Below, in pieces: positions 15,147 through 22,596 of a DNA stretch of 37,939 nucleotides; within the stretch, counting starts at the first letter, position 1; every line of letters begins with the position of its first letter. Source of the DNA: Pseudomonas sp. RIT288 (lineage in GTDB: Bacteria > Pseudomonadota > Gammaproteobacteria > Pseudomonadales > Pseudomonadaceae); assembly GCF_000631985.1 (NCBI RefSeq), contig NZ_JFYN01000022.1:1-37939 (forward strand), written 5' to 3'. A program made the position numbers and the translations under genes. Under the pieces are notes generated by a model. The model did no database searches. It was not told the origin of the DNA and was given only the letters and a program-made list of their open reading frames with translations.

Positions 15147-15854
15147 ATGGATAACCTGGGTTTTGGCAAAGTCCTGCTGGTCGAAGACGATGAGCGTCTG
15201 GCCACGCTGATTGCGCACTTTCTCGAGCAGCATGGCTACGAGGTGCGCGCTGTGCATCGCGGCGATCTGGCGGTGGCCGCGTTTCTCGAATTCCAGCCCA
15301 AAGTGGTGGTGCTCGACCTGATGCTGCCGGGGCAGAGCGGCCTACACGTGTGCCGGGAAATTCGCAGCGTGTCAGACACGCCAATTGTCATTCTCACCGC
15401 CAAGGAAGACGATCTCGACCACATTCTCGGCCTGGAATCCGGCGCCGACGACTACGTGATCAAACCGATCAAGCCGCCGGTATTGCTTGCTCGGCTACGC
15501 GCGTTGCAGCGGCGCCAGATGCCGGAAGCCGGCGTGGTCAGTGCGCTGGAGTTTGGGCGCTTGAGCATTGATCGCAGCTGTCGCGAAGTGCGGCTGGCCG
15601 GCGAGATCATCGAAATGACCACCATGGAATTCGAGCTGCTGTGGCTGCTGGCCAGCGCCGCCGGCAAGACCTTGTCGCGCGATGACATCCTCAATCGCAT
15701 GCGCGGTATCGCCTTCGACGGGCTCAATCGCAGCGTCGATGTGTACATCAGCAAGTTGCGCAACAAACTCAAGGACAATCCCCGCGAGCCGGTGTGCATC
15801 AAGACCGTATGGGGCAAGGGTTATCTGTTCAATCCGTTCGCGTGGGAGCTGTAG
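15147..15854 (+). CDS. OmpR/RstA-family response regulator
   Basis: This is a 235-residue two-domain regulator. The receiver domain (about 8-120) has the acidic pocket VEDD (residues 12-15), the phospho-acceptor Asp57 in VVLDLMLPG, and the Thr and Lys switch residues in ILTAKEDD and YVIKPIKPP. The C-terminal winged helix (about 138-232) includes MEFELLWLLASAAG and the recognition region LNRSVDVYISKLRNKL. It is closest in character to RstA. The ATG at 15147 gives the usual short lead before the receiver. Its stop codon is followed immediately by the kinase ATG, so the two are translationally linked. Confidence 0.92.
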   Translation: MDNLGFGKVLLVEDDERLATLIAHFLEQHGYEVRAVHRGDLAVAAFLEFQPKVVVLDLMLPGQSGLHVCREIRSVSDTPIVILTAKEDDLDHILGLESGADDYVIKPIKPPVLLARLRALQRRQMPEAGVVSALEFGRLSIDRSCREVRLAGEIIEMTTMEFELLWLLASAAGKTLSRDDILNRMRGIAFDGLNRSVDVYISKLRNKLKDNPREPVCIKTVWGKGYLFNPFAWEL

Positions 15855-17141
15855 ATGCTGCGGTTATTCCTCGGGCTGTTTCTGGTGATGACGGTGGGCC
15901 TGGTTCTGGCGTTGCAGACGGTCGAGCGTACGTTCGATGCCTTGCTCGACTATCAGATGCATGACTACAACCGCGAGGCGGTGCGTGGTCAGGCCTGGAC
16001 GCTGGGGGAGCAGCTGCGCAACCTCGACGGTCCGGCCCGTGAAAAACAACTGCAGGCCCTGCGCCCGCACTATGGCTTGGGGCTGAGCTTGGTCGAAGCC
16101 GAACAACTGGCGCTCAGCGACGAGGAAAAAGTCGAGCTTGCTCAAGGCTTGCTAGTGATCCGCGACAAATACACCCAATACATTTCTGCCATCGACGGCG
16201 GCTCGCAACTGCTCAGCATCCGCTTGCCCGCCGAACCCAGCCTGATGCCGTTCTACATTGCCGGTGCCTACTTGATGATCGCCGTGCTGATCGGCTGCGT
16301 ATTGTTTTTCTGGGTGCGTCCGCATTGGCGCGACCTGGAAAAACTGCGTCTGGCCGCCGAACGTTTTGGCGACAACGATCTGTCGGTGCGCATACAACTG
16401 TCGAAACGCTCGAACATCCGTGACCTGGCTGAGCACTTCAACCTGATGGCGGCACGCATCGAGAGCCTGATCGCCAATCAGCGCGAACTGACCAACGCGG
16501 TGTCCCACGAACTGCGCACGCCGATTGCGCGACTGTCATTCGAACTCGATCAACTCAAGCAACAGCCGGACGCCAACCAGAACCGTGAACTGATCGCCGA
16601 CATGTACGCCGACCTTGGCGAGCTGGAAGAAATGGTCTCCGAGCTGCTGACCTACGCCAGCCTCGAACGCGGCGCGACGGTGATCAAGTGCGAAAACATT
16701 CAAGCCGCCAACTGGCTCGACAGTGTGGTCGGCAGCGTGGCGCTGGAGGCGGAAGCGGCGGGAGTGCAGTTGCTGATTGGTGACTGTCGGCTCGACACCG
16801 TGCGCATCGAGCCGCGGTTCATGGCGCGCGCAGTGATCAATCTGCTGCGCAACGCCATTCGTTATGCCGAGCAGCGTGTCGAGGTGACGCTGGTGCGCAG
16901 CGGCGATTACTACGAAGTGCGGGTCAACGACGACGGCCCGGGGGTTCCGGTGGAAGGCCGGGTGAAGATCTTCGAACCGTTCTCGCGGCTGGATGCCAGT
17001 CGCGACCGTCGCACCGGTGGCTTCGGTCTAGGGCTGGCGCTGGTGCGGCGGGTGTCGCAGTCCCATGGCGGGCAGGTCGAGGTCGGGGAATCGGAGTGGG
17101 GTGGGGCGTCGTTTCGGATGACCTGGGCGCATCTGGACTGA
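15855..17141 (+). CDS. RstB-like sensor histidine kinase
   Basis: This is a 428-residue membrane kinase. One transmembrane segment lies at the very N-terminus (LFLGLFLVMTVGLVLALQT) and a second near residues 135-155 (IAGAYLMIAVLIGCVLFFW), enclosing a periplasmic sensor region. A HAMP linker follows. The phospho-accepting His218 is in AVSHELRTPIARL. The ATP-binding domain has N-box NLLRNAIRYAEQ, G1 DDGPGVP and G2 GGFGLGLALV. It begins on the base after the regulator stop and surely phosphorylates that partner. The signal sensed is unknown. A long REP inverted pair follows the gene. Confidence 0.93.
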   Translation: MLRLFLGLFLVMTVGLVLALQTVERTFDALLDYQMHDYNREAVRGQAWTLGEQLRNLDGPAREKQLQALRPHYGLGLSLVEAEQLALSDEEKVELAQGLLVIRDKYTQYISAIDGGSQLLSIRLPAEPSLMPFYIAGAYLMIAVLIGCVLFFWVRPHWRDLEKLRLAAERFGDNDLSVRIQLSKRSNIRDLAEHFNLMAARIESLIANQRELTNAVSHELRTPIARLSFELDQLKQQPDANQNRELIADMYADLGELEEMVSELLTYASLERGATVIKCENIQAANWLDSVVGSVALEAEAAGVQLLIGDCRLDTVRIEPRFMARAVINLLRNAIRYAEQRVEVTLVRSGDYYEVRVNDDGPGVPVEGRVKIFEPFSRLDASRDRRTGGFGLGLALVRRVSQSHGGQVEVGESEWGGASFRMTWAHLD

Positions 17142-17158
17142 TTGGTGTTGGCGGGTTG

Positions 17159-17235
17159 GGCCCTATCGCGAACAGGCTCACTCCAACAAGGGAATGCATT
17201 CCAAATGCAGGAGTGAGCCTGCTCGCGATAGGGCC
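17159..17235. repeat. REP pair, gagtgagcctgc type
   Basis: 26-bp arms (17159-17184 and 17210-17235) carry one mismatch. The pair is extended by a gggccctat / atagggcc end not seen in the other copies. It lies between the convergent kinase and GFA genes. Confidence 0.92.
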
Positions 17236-17259
17236 ATCAATCACAGCACAAACCCCTGC

Positions 17260-17748
17260 TCATTTGGCCAACCCCAATCGCTCATGCCACTGCGCGATCG
17301 ACTCCTCGGGATACACCGCAAACTGCTTGTCCTTGGGCTTCGCATCCACCTCGACCCAGGGCGCCTTCGATCCCAGCATCAAATGCGTATGCTCCGGCGG
17401 CACCGGCAGCGGCGTATCGATCGCCGAGGCGAGCGGATGAATCAGCTCCGGCCATTCCGGGCTGAACAGCCACAAACCGCTGCCGCACTGTGAGCAGAAA
17501 TGCCGCTCGGCGGTGCTGCGATGGGCACGTTTTTCACCTTCTTCTTTCATCTTCGCGTGGTAGATGCTGATGTGCTTGCGCCCCTGAACCTTGAGGCTGG
17601 CCGCATCGCCACCGAGGTTGATTGCATAACCGCCTCCGCCCTGAGTCTTGCGGCAGATCGAGCAGTAGCAGCGTTGATAAGGGTAGGGATGGGCGCTGGT
17701 CAGGCTGAAGGTGACGGCGCCGCAGTGGCAGGAGCCTTCGAGGTGCAT
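17260..17748 (-). CDS. GFA family (glutathione-dependent formaldehyde-activating-like) zinc protein
   Basis: This is a 162-residue protein with the GFA/CENP-V-type zinc sites: GSCHCGAV near the N-terminus, RCYCSICRK (around residue 33) and HFCSQCGSGLW (around residue 83). Family members are small zinc proteins sometimes shown to bind S-hydroxymethylglutathione, but most are uncharacterised, so no reaction is assigned. The ATG at 17748 gives MHLEGSCHCG, the normal family start; an upstream frame to 17841 overlaps a REP unit. A second GFA protein lies at 31760-32152 but differs clearly in sequence. Confidence 0.88.
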   Translation of the reverse strand: MHLEGSCHCGAVTFSLTSAHPYPYQRCYCSICRKTQGGGGYAINLGGDAASLKVQGRKHISIYHAKMKEEGEKRAHRSTAERHFCSQCGSGLWLFSPEWPELIHPLASAIDTPLPVPPEHTHLMLGSKAPWVEVDAKPKDKQFAVYPEESIAQWHERLGLAK

Positions 17749-17814
17749 GAGGGGGCCTCCGGTTGGCTGAAGTGGTGTGGTTGAGCCTAGAAGATTTTGC
17801 AGTGTTTGTCCGGG

Positions 17815-17963
17815 CGCCATCGCGAGCAGGCTCACTCCCACATTTGCAACGCATTCCCCTGTAGGAGCTGCCGCAGGCTGCGATCTTTTGACTTTGATCT
17901 TTTCAAAGCAAGATCAAAAGATCGTCCGAACGCGGCCCGAGCCTGCGGCAGCTCCTACAGGGG
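17815..17963. repeat. Single REP unit plus long REPIN overlapping the glycosylase stop
   Basis: A gagtgagcctgc-type unit (17815-17841, minus) is followed by a gtaggagctgccg-type REPIN. Its perfect 23-bp arms are 17857-17879 and 17941-17963, and the interior is also palindromic (gatcttttga and tcaaaagatc). The right arm contains the TAG stop of the minus-strand glycosylase gene (17955-17957). Confidence 0.92.
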
Positions 17964-18584
17964 GATTTGCGGTTTTGGTATGCGCCAGAGGTACCACGCC
18001 GCCACCGTCCGATACGGACTCCACGCCAAGCCAATCTCGACCATCTGCCTGCGCGTCGGCTGCATCTCCAGCCCCTTCAACCGCCGATAGCCCTCGCGCA
18101 CGCCAAAATCATCCGCCGGCAGGATATCCGTGCGTTCCAGGCTGTAGATCAACAGCATCTCCACCGTCCAGCGCCCAACCCCGCGCAGGCTGACCAAACG
18201 TTCGATCAGCGCCTCATCGTCCATCGCCAGCGCGGTGGAGTAATCCGGTACCACGCCGTCCAGTGTCGCCTGGGCGATGCCCTGAATGGTCGCAATCTTG
18301 CCCGCCGAAAAACCGCAGCCGCGCAGCTGATCGAAGTCGGTCGCGAGAATCTGTTCAGGCCGGGGAAACGTCTGCCCCGGAAACAGCGCCACCAGACGCC
18401 CGACAATTGCATCCCCGGCCTTGGCGTGCAGTTGCTGATAGGCAATCGCTCGCACCAGCGATTCGTAAGGATCGCGCGCCGGGTGCGGTTGGTGCAGGCA
18501 CGGGCCGACGACTGCAATGTGGCGCTGCCAGTCCTCGTCGAGCGCGGCGAGAAATGCGCTGGCCGCCTGATAACGATCCGGCAT
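17955..18584 (-). CDS. AlkA-type DNA-3-methyladenine glycosylase
   Basis: This is a 209-residue HhH-GPD base-excision glycosylase. It removes alkylated purines such as 3-methyladenine from DNA. The helix-hairpin-helix LVSLRGVGRWTVEMLLIY lies around residues 123-145. The catalytic Asp lies in LPADDFGV, Asp158/Asp159. It is shorter than E. coli AlkA (282 residues) and lacks its N-terminal domain, like the compact glycosylases of many bacteria. It begins one base after the stop of the PEP mutase-family gene, and ada lies upstream on the same strand, so it probably belongs to an adaptive-response operon. The final codons Pro-Leu-stop are read from a REP arm. Confidence 0.92.
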   Translation of the reverse strand: MPDRYQAASAFLAALDEDWQRHIAVVGPCLHQPHPARDPYESLVRAIAYQQLHAKAGDAIVGRLVALFPGQTFPRPEQILATDFDQLRGCGFSAGKIATIQGIAQATLDGVVPDYSTALAMDDEALIERLVSLRGVGRWTVEMLLIYSLERTDILPADDFGVREGYRRLKGLEMQPTRRQMVEIGLAWSPYRTVAAWYLWRIPKPQIPL

Positions 18585-18585
18585 G

Positions 18586-19383
18586 CTATTTCAGCAGACC
18601 GTTGACTTCGCCGTAGGTCAGCGCCTTCAAGTCGTGGGTATCGAGCTTGCCGCTGGCGAGGAAGCTTTTCACCAGCGAACCCATCGCGCCGTAGAGGAAC
18701 TCGGCGATGCCAGACCCGGCGCTCAAGCGCCGTACGCCCAGAGCTTGCAGCTCGGTCGGCGAGGGCAGGCAGGCGAAGCCGAGCACGTTCACCGGCAGTG
18801 ACGTGCCCTTGCAGATTGCCTCGATTTCATAAGCGCCCGTCACGCCAGCGGCAAACAAGCCATCGGCCCCGGCGGCCTGATAGAGCGCGGAACGGCGCAG
18901 GGTTTCGGCGACGCGATCCTCGGCCGGTACCAGACCTTTGAGGTAGACGTCAGTGCGCGCGTTGATGAACAGCTTCACCTCGCGCTTGCGGGCGACTTCG
19001 CGTGCCACTTCGATCTTGCGCGCCAACAGTTCCGGGGCGCCGCTGCCGTCCTCGATATTGATCCCCACCGCACCGGCGGCAAGCACCGCGTCGACGACTT
19101 CGGCCACGCGGCCAAGGTCATCGGAATAACCCGCCTCGATGTCCACGCTCAGCGGCACCTGGATCACCCGCGCGATGGATTCCACGGTTGAAATCAGTCG
19201 TTCGAGGGGCAGGGTGTTGCCGTCTGGATAGCCGTGTGCCCAAGCGACTGCTGCGCTGCTGGTGGCGACGGCTTTGCCGCCCGCGTGCTCGACCAGCCGC
19301 GCACCGGTGGCGTCGGCGACGTTGGTCAGAATCAGCAGACCTTCCTGGTGTAACTGGTGAAACCGAGTGTCGAGCGCGTTCAT
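18586..19383 (-). CDS. Isocitrate lyase/PEP mutase superfamily protein
   Basis: This is a 265-residue TIM-barrel enzyme of the PEP mutase/isocitrate lyase superfamily. Recognisable segments are SVDIEAGYSDD (metal-binding acidic loop), GINIEDGSG and FINARTDVYL. The usual isocitrate lyase KKCGH-type catalytic motif is not seen, so it is not a glyoxylate-shunt lyase. Members carry out C-C or P-C bond chemistry on oxaloacetate-like compounds, and the substrate here is unknown. It sits between ada (30 bp upstream) and the alkA-type gene (1 bp downstream), an unexpected partner for DNA alkylation repair. Confidence 0.88.
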   Translation of the reverse strand: MNALDTRFHQLHQEGLLILTNVADATGARLVEHAGGKAVATSSAAVAWAHGYPDGNTLPLERLISTVESIARVIQVPLSVDIEAGYSDDLGRVAEVVDAVLAAGAVGINIEDGSGAPELLARKIEVAREVARKREVKLFINARTDVYLKGLVPAEDRVAETLRRSALYQAAGADGLFAAGVTGAYEIEAICKGTSLPVNVLGFACLPSPTELQALGVRRLSAGSGIAEFLYGAMGSLVKSFLASGKLDTHDLKALTYGEVNGLLK

Positions 19384-19413
19384 CGAAATCCCTTCTTGTG
19401 AGTGTGCGAAGCG

Positions 19414-20496
19414 TCAGAAAGCCAGTGGTTGCGTGAGTTGCACCGCAGCGTTTTCCAGCCTCAGCAGAAACGCCTTGCGCGGCTGTCCACCACCATAGCC
19501 GGTCAACGAACCGTCCGCACCGATCACCCGATGGCATGGCACCACGATCGCCAGCCGATTGTGCCCGTTGGCCAGCCCCACCGCACGACTGGCGCCGGGC
19601 TTGCCCAAACGTGCGGCGAGGCTGCCGTAGGTACTGGTGTGTCCATAAGGAATCTGCAGCAGTTGCTCCCAGACTTGCTGGTCGAACGCGCTGCCGGGCA
19701 GGTGCAACGGCACGCTGAACAGAGTGCGGGTCCCGGTAAAATATTCGTTGAGTTGCGCTTCGATCTGCTGCAGATGCGCGTTGTGCCCCGGCGCGACCAC
19801 GTAGCCATGACGGGTTTGCAGCTCTTCGACTTCGCGGGTCAGCGCCGGGCGGTCGAGAAACTCCAGCAACACCAGGCCGCGACGTTCGGCCATGGCGATC
19901 ATCGGCCCCAGCGGCGTGGTCAGGCGGGTAAACAGCAGCGGTTCACTGTTGGCCGCGCGGCCCGGGGTGATGTGGAAGGATTTCTGGAACGCATCGCGAA
20001 AACCGCTGAGCGATTCGTAGCCCGAATCAAACGCCGCATGGTCAATCGAGGTGCCTTGTTTGATCCCGCCCAGCGCCATACCGAGTCGTCGGGTACGCAG
20101 CCACGCATGGAAGGTCATGCCGAAATGCTGCTTGAACCAGCGCCGCAATTTCAGCGGTTCGATGCCTTCGGCCAGCAGCTGCGCATCGCTCCAGCGCATT
20201 TCCGGGTCGGCATCGACGGCGGTGAGCAGGCGCTGCACCCAGTCGGGGGCGATGGCGGCGGCGTCCAGCGGCTTGCAGCGCAGGCAGGCGCGGTAACCGG
20301 CGCTCAAGCACTCATCGGCGTGGGCGAAGAATTCGACGTTTTCCGGTTTCGGCTTGCGCGCCGTGCAACTGGGGCGGCAGAAGATCCCGGTGGTTTTCAC
20401 GGCCGTGAAGAACACCCCCTCGTAGGCGGTGTCGCGTTCGAGCATGGCGCGAACCATCTCGGCGTGGGGCGGCAGGAGTGCGGTTTGTATGTTCAT
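19414..20496 (-). CDS. ada: Bifunctional transcriptional activator / O6-alkylguanine-DNA alkyltransferase Ada
   Basis: This is a 360-residue protein with the full Ada layout. The N-terminal zinc/methyl-acceptor domain has Cys40 and Cys44 (FCRPSC) and Cys71 and Cys74 (CLRC), of which Cys40 should take methyl groups from phosphotriesters. An AraC-type DNA-binding domain occupies about residues 90-185. The C-terminal suicide alkyltransferase has Cys321 in PCHRVIG, the same number as in E. coli. Methylated Ada would activate its own operon. Downstream on the same strand lie the PEP mutase-family gene and the alkA-type gene. The start at 20496 is an ATG. Confidence 0.96.
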   Translation of the reverse strand: MNIQTALLPPHAEMVRAMLERDTAYEGVFFTAVKTTGIFCRPSCTARKPKPENVEFFAHADECLSAGYRACLRCKPLDAAAIAPDWVQRLLTAVDADPEMRWSDAQLLAEGIEPLKLRRWFKQHFGMTFHAWLRTRRLGMALGGIKQGTSIDHAAFDSGYESLSGFRDAFQKSFHITPGRAANSEPLLFTRLTTPLGPMIAMAERRGLVLLEFLDRPALTREVEELQTRHGYVVAPGHNAHLQQIEAQLNEYFTGTRTLFSVPLHLPGSAFDQQVWEQLLQIPYGHTSTYGSLAARLGKPGASRAVGLANGHNRLAIVVPCHRVIGADGSLTGYGGGQPRKAFLLRLENAAVQLTQPLAF

Positions 20497-20573
20497 GGCC
20501 AGAGCTTAAATCGAGGGTTTCGATGGCTCCACCGAAAAATCGACAGTGAATTTCCAGAACCTCTGAACTACCG

Positions 20574-20658
20574 TGTAGGAGCTGCCGCAGGCTGCGATCT
20601 TTTGCCTTTGTTTTTTCAGAACAAGATCAAAAGATCGCAGCCTGCGGCAGCTCCTACA
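20574..20658. repeat. REPIN with perfect 30-bp arms between ada and the VOC gene
   Basis: The arms are 20574-20603 and 20629-20658, containing gtaggagctgccgcaggctg, with a 25-nt loop. The pair ends about 3 bp before the ribosome-binding site of the plus-strand VOC gene, an unusual location because most copies here follow stop codons. Confidence 0.93.
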
Positions 20659-20676
20659 GTTGAGGGATTGAGTTTT

Positions 20677-21090
20677 ATGCCGCCGTTCATCATTCAATAT
20701 ATTGATCACATCGTGCTGCGCGTCGCCGATCTGCAACGCAGTATCGACTTTTACCGCCAGGTCTTCGGCGCCGAGGTGGTCAAGCATAATGAGCCATTGG
20801 GGCTGGTGCACCTGCGCGCCGGGACCTCGATGATCGACCTGGTCGACTTGCAAGGCGAACTCGGGCAGAAGGGGGGCGGGGCGGCCGGCAAGGAGCGGCG
20901 CAACGTCGATCACTTCTGCCTGCGCATCGAACCCTTTGATGAATCTGCGTTGATCGAACACTTGCAGGCGCACGGTCTGAGCGTGGAAACAGCCGCCAGA
21001 CGCTTCGGCGCCGAGGGCTACGGCCTGTCACTGTACTGCTTCGACCCGGACGGCAATCAGGTCGAGCTCAAAGGCCCGTCCGAGGCTTAA
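20677..21090 (+). CDS. VOC family (glyoxalase/bleomycin resistance-like) protein
   Basis: This is a 137-residue single-copy vicinal-oxygen-chelate protein. The repeated beta-alpha-beta-beta-beta units begin at IDHIVLRVADLQRSIDFY and VDHFCLRI. Possible metal ligands are His in each of these and Glu in GNQVELKG. It may bind or modify a small electrophile; no substrate can be read. The ATG at 20677 with TGAGGG upstream is selected from a longer open frame whose upstream part is antisense to ada and includes a REP element. Its stop overlaps the stop of the convergent LysE gene. Confidence 0.88.
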   Translation: MPPFIIQYIDHIVLRVADLQRSIDFYRQVFGAEVVKHNEPLGLVHLRAGTSMIDLVDLQGELGQKGGGAAGKERRNVDHFCLRIEPFDESALIEHLQAHGLSVETAARRFGAEGYGLSLYCFDPDGNQVELKGPSEA

Positions 21091-21707
21091 GCGCGTTTCG
21101 CCATCAACAACACCGAAGCCGCCGCTGACAGCAGCCCCGCGCAACAACGGTTGAAGATGCGTTTGCCGCGCGGCTCGGCGAACCAGCGGCGCATGTGCAG
21201 GCCCATCCAGGCATAGGCGCCGATGGCGATCCATTCCAGCAGCAGAAACAGCGCGCCGAGCACGGCGAATTGCGCCGGTACCGGACGGCTTGGGTCGACG
21301 AATTGCGGTAGAAACGCGGTGAACAGCAGGATAGCTTTCGGATTACCCGCCGCTACCAGAAACTCCTGACGCGCCAACCGCCAGAATCCCACCGACGCTC
21401 CCGCCAGTTGCTGCTCGGCCTCGGGATTGGCATGCCATAGTTGCCACGCCAGGTACAGCAGATACGCCGCGCCGATAATCTTGATCGCATGGAACAGCCA
21501 TTCCGAGGTCTGCAGCACCACTGACAGCCCCGCGCCGGCGAGGGCGATCATTGCGGCGAACGCGATAATCCGTCCGATACCGGCGGCGCAGGCCCGGCGA
21601 TAGCCATAGCGGGTGGCATTGCTGACCGACAGCAGGTTGTTCGGGCCGGGGGCCATGTTCAAAGCGAAACAGGCCGGGAGAAACAGCGAAAGCGTGGCGA
21701 GATCCAT
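21087..21707 (-). CDS. LysE/RhtB family exporter
   Basis: This is a 206-residue inner-membrane protein with about six hydrophobic segments. The N-terminal family motif is ALNMAPGPNNLLSVSNATRYG. Members export amino acids such as lysine, homoserine or threonine, and the substrate here is unknown. The ATG at 21707 begins MDLATLSLF, normal for the family. The gene converges on the VOC gene, sharing the bases cTTAA so that both stop codons overlap. A second LysE-family gene lies at 28826-29413. Confidence 0.9.
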   Translation of the reverse strand: MDLATLSLFLPACFALNMAPGPNNLLSVSNATRYGYRRACAAGIGRIIAFAAMIALAGAGLSVVLQTSEWLFHAIKIIGAAYLLYLAWQLWHANPEAEQQLAGASVGFWRLARQEFLVAAGNPKAILLFTAFLPQFVDPSRPVPAQFAVLGALFLLLEWIAIGAYAWMGLHMRRWFAEPRGKRIFNRCCAGLLSAAASVLLMAKRA

Positions 21708-21981
21708 GGGCTTGGGCTCCGGAAACGAGTGTGCTTTTTTATCACAGGCTGCGGGCGCGCAGACCCGTACAGTCACGCAGTGCTGTCGCGGTACAGCATC
21801 AGCAGCCCCTTTAAACGAGTCGAACTTTTCCGATTGGCCGAAACTCTCAAAGGTCTGAAGGCGATGGTTTCGTCAGAAAAATCTGTGTGCCAAGTCAGAA
21901 AAAGGCGTTTGCCGTGTAATATCCATCCCAAGCTGCAAACACCCTGCCGGCCCCGAAGCGGCCCCACCAAGAGCGATCTAC

Positions 21982-22596
21982 ATGCAAGCAAAGGCCCGTG
22001 AAGTTTATGTGCCACCGGTGCTGCAAGATCTGCGAGCCGGCACTGCCGAATTGCACATCGCACTGGAAAAACGTCTTCCTTTTTTCTCCGATACCCTCGA
22101 TTCCAACGCTTTTTTACGGCTGATGCAGGCCTACTACGGCTTTTATCGACCGCTGGAAAGCGCACTGCGCGACAGCGGCGCGATCCCGATCGATTTCGAT
22201 CTTGCGCCACGTCTCAAGGCGCAAACCTTGCTCAGTGATTTGCGGGCCCTGGGTCTGTCGGTCGAGGCTATCGCCCGTTTGCCGCTGTGTCAGGCGCTGC
22301 CCGTGATCGACTCCAGCGCTGCCTGTCTGGGGGTGATGTACGTGCTGGAAGGGGCAACCCTTGGCGGGCAGATCCTGCGTCGCGAAATCGCTTCGCGGTT
22401 GAGCCTGGGTGCCGACAACGGCGCGGCATTCCTCGACGTTTACGGCGCTGCCACCGGCCGCCGCTGGCGCGATTTCATTGAATATCTGGGCAGTCGACCG
22501 CTGGATGCGAGCGAACGTGAAGCCGTGGTTGTGGCGGCCCGAACCACATTCAGTTGTTTCGAGCGCTGGCTCGACAGCCGGGAGGTACTGGCATGA
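21982..22596 (+). CDS. bphO: Biliverdin-producing heme oxygenase
   Basis: This is a 204-residue heme oxygenase that opens heme to biliverdin, the chromophore of the phytochrome encoded next. The proximal heme ligand should be His25 in TAELHIALEKRL. The distal-helix glycine-rich segment MYVLEGATLGGQIL is present around residues 115-128. The reading frame overlaps the phytochrome start by four bases (ATGA), so the two are translationally coupled. No promoter could be assigned in the 274-bp upstream gap. The name rests on family plus context. Confidence 0.95.
   Translation: MQAKAREVYVPPVLQDLRAGTAELHIALEKRLPFFSDTLDSNAFLRLMQAYYGFYRPLESALRDSGAIPIDFDLAPRLKAQTLLSDLRALGLSVEAIARLPLCQALPVIDSSAACLGVMYVLEGATLGGQILRREIASRLSLGADNGAAFLDVYGAATGRRWRDFIEYLGSRPLDASEREAVVVAARTTFSCFERWLDSREVLA

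Noticed and set aside
19402..20676. Long plus-strand N-terminal extension of the VOC gene
   Set aside because: The upstream part is antisense to ada and includes a REPIN. The VOC fold begins right at the ATG at 20677.
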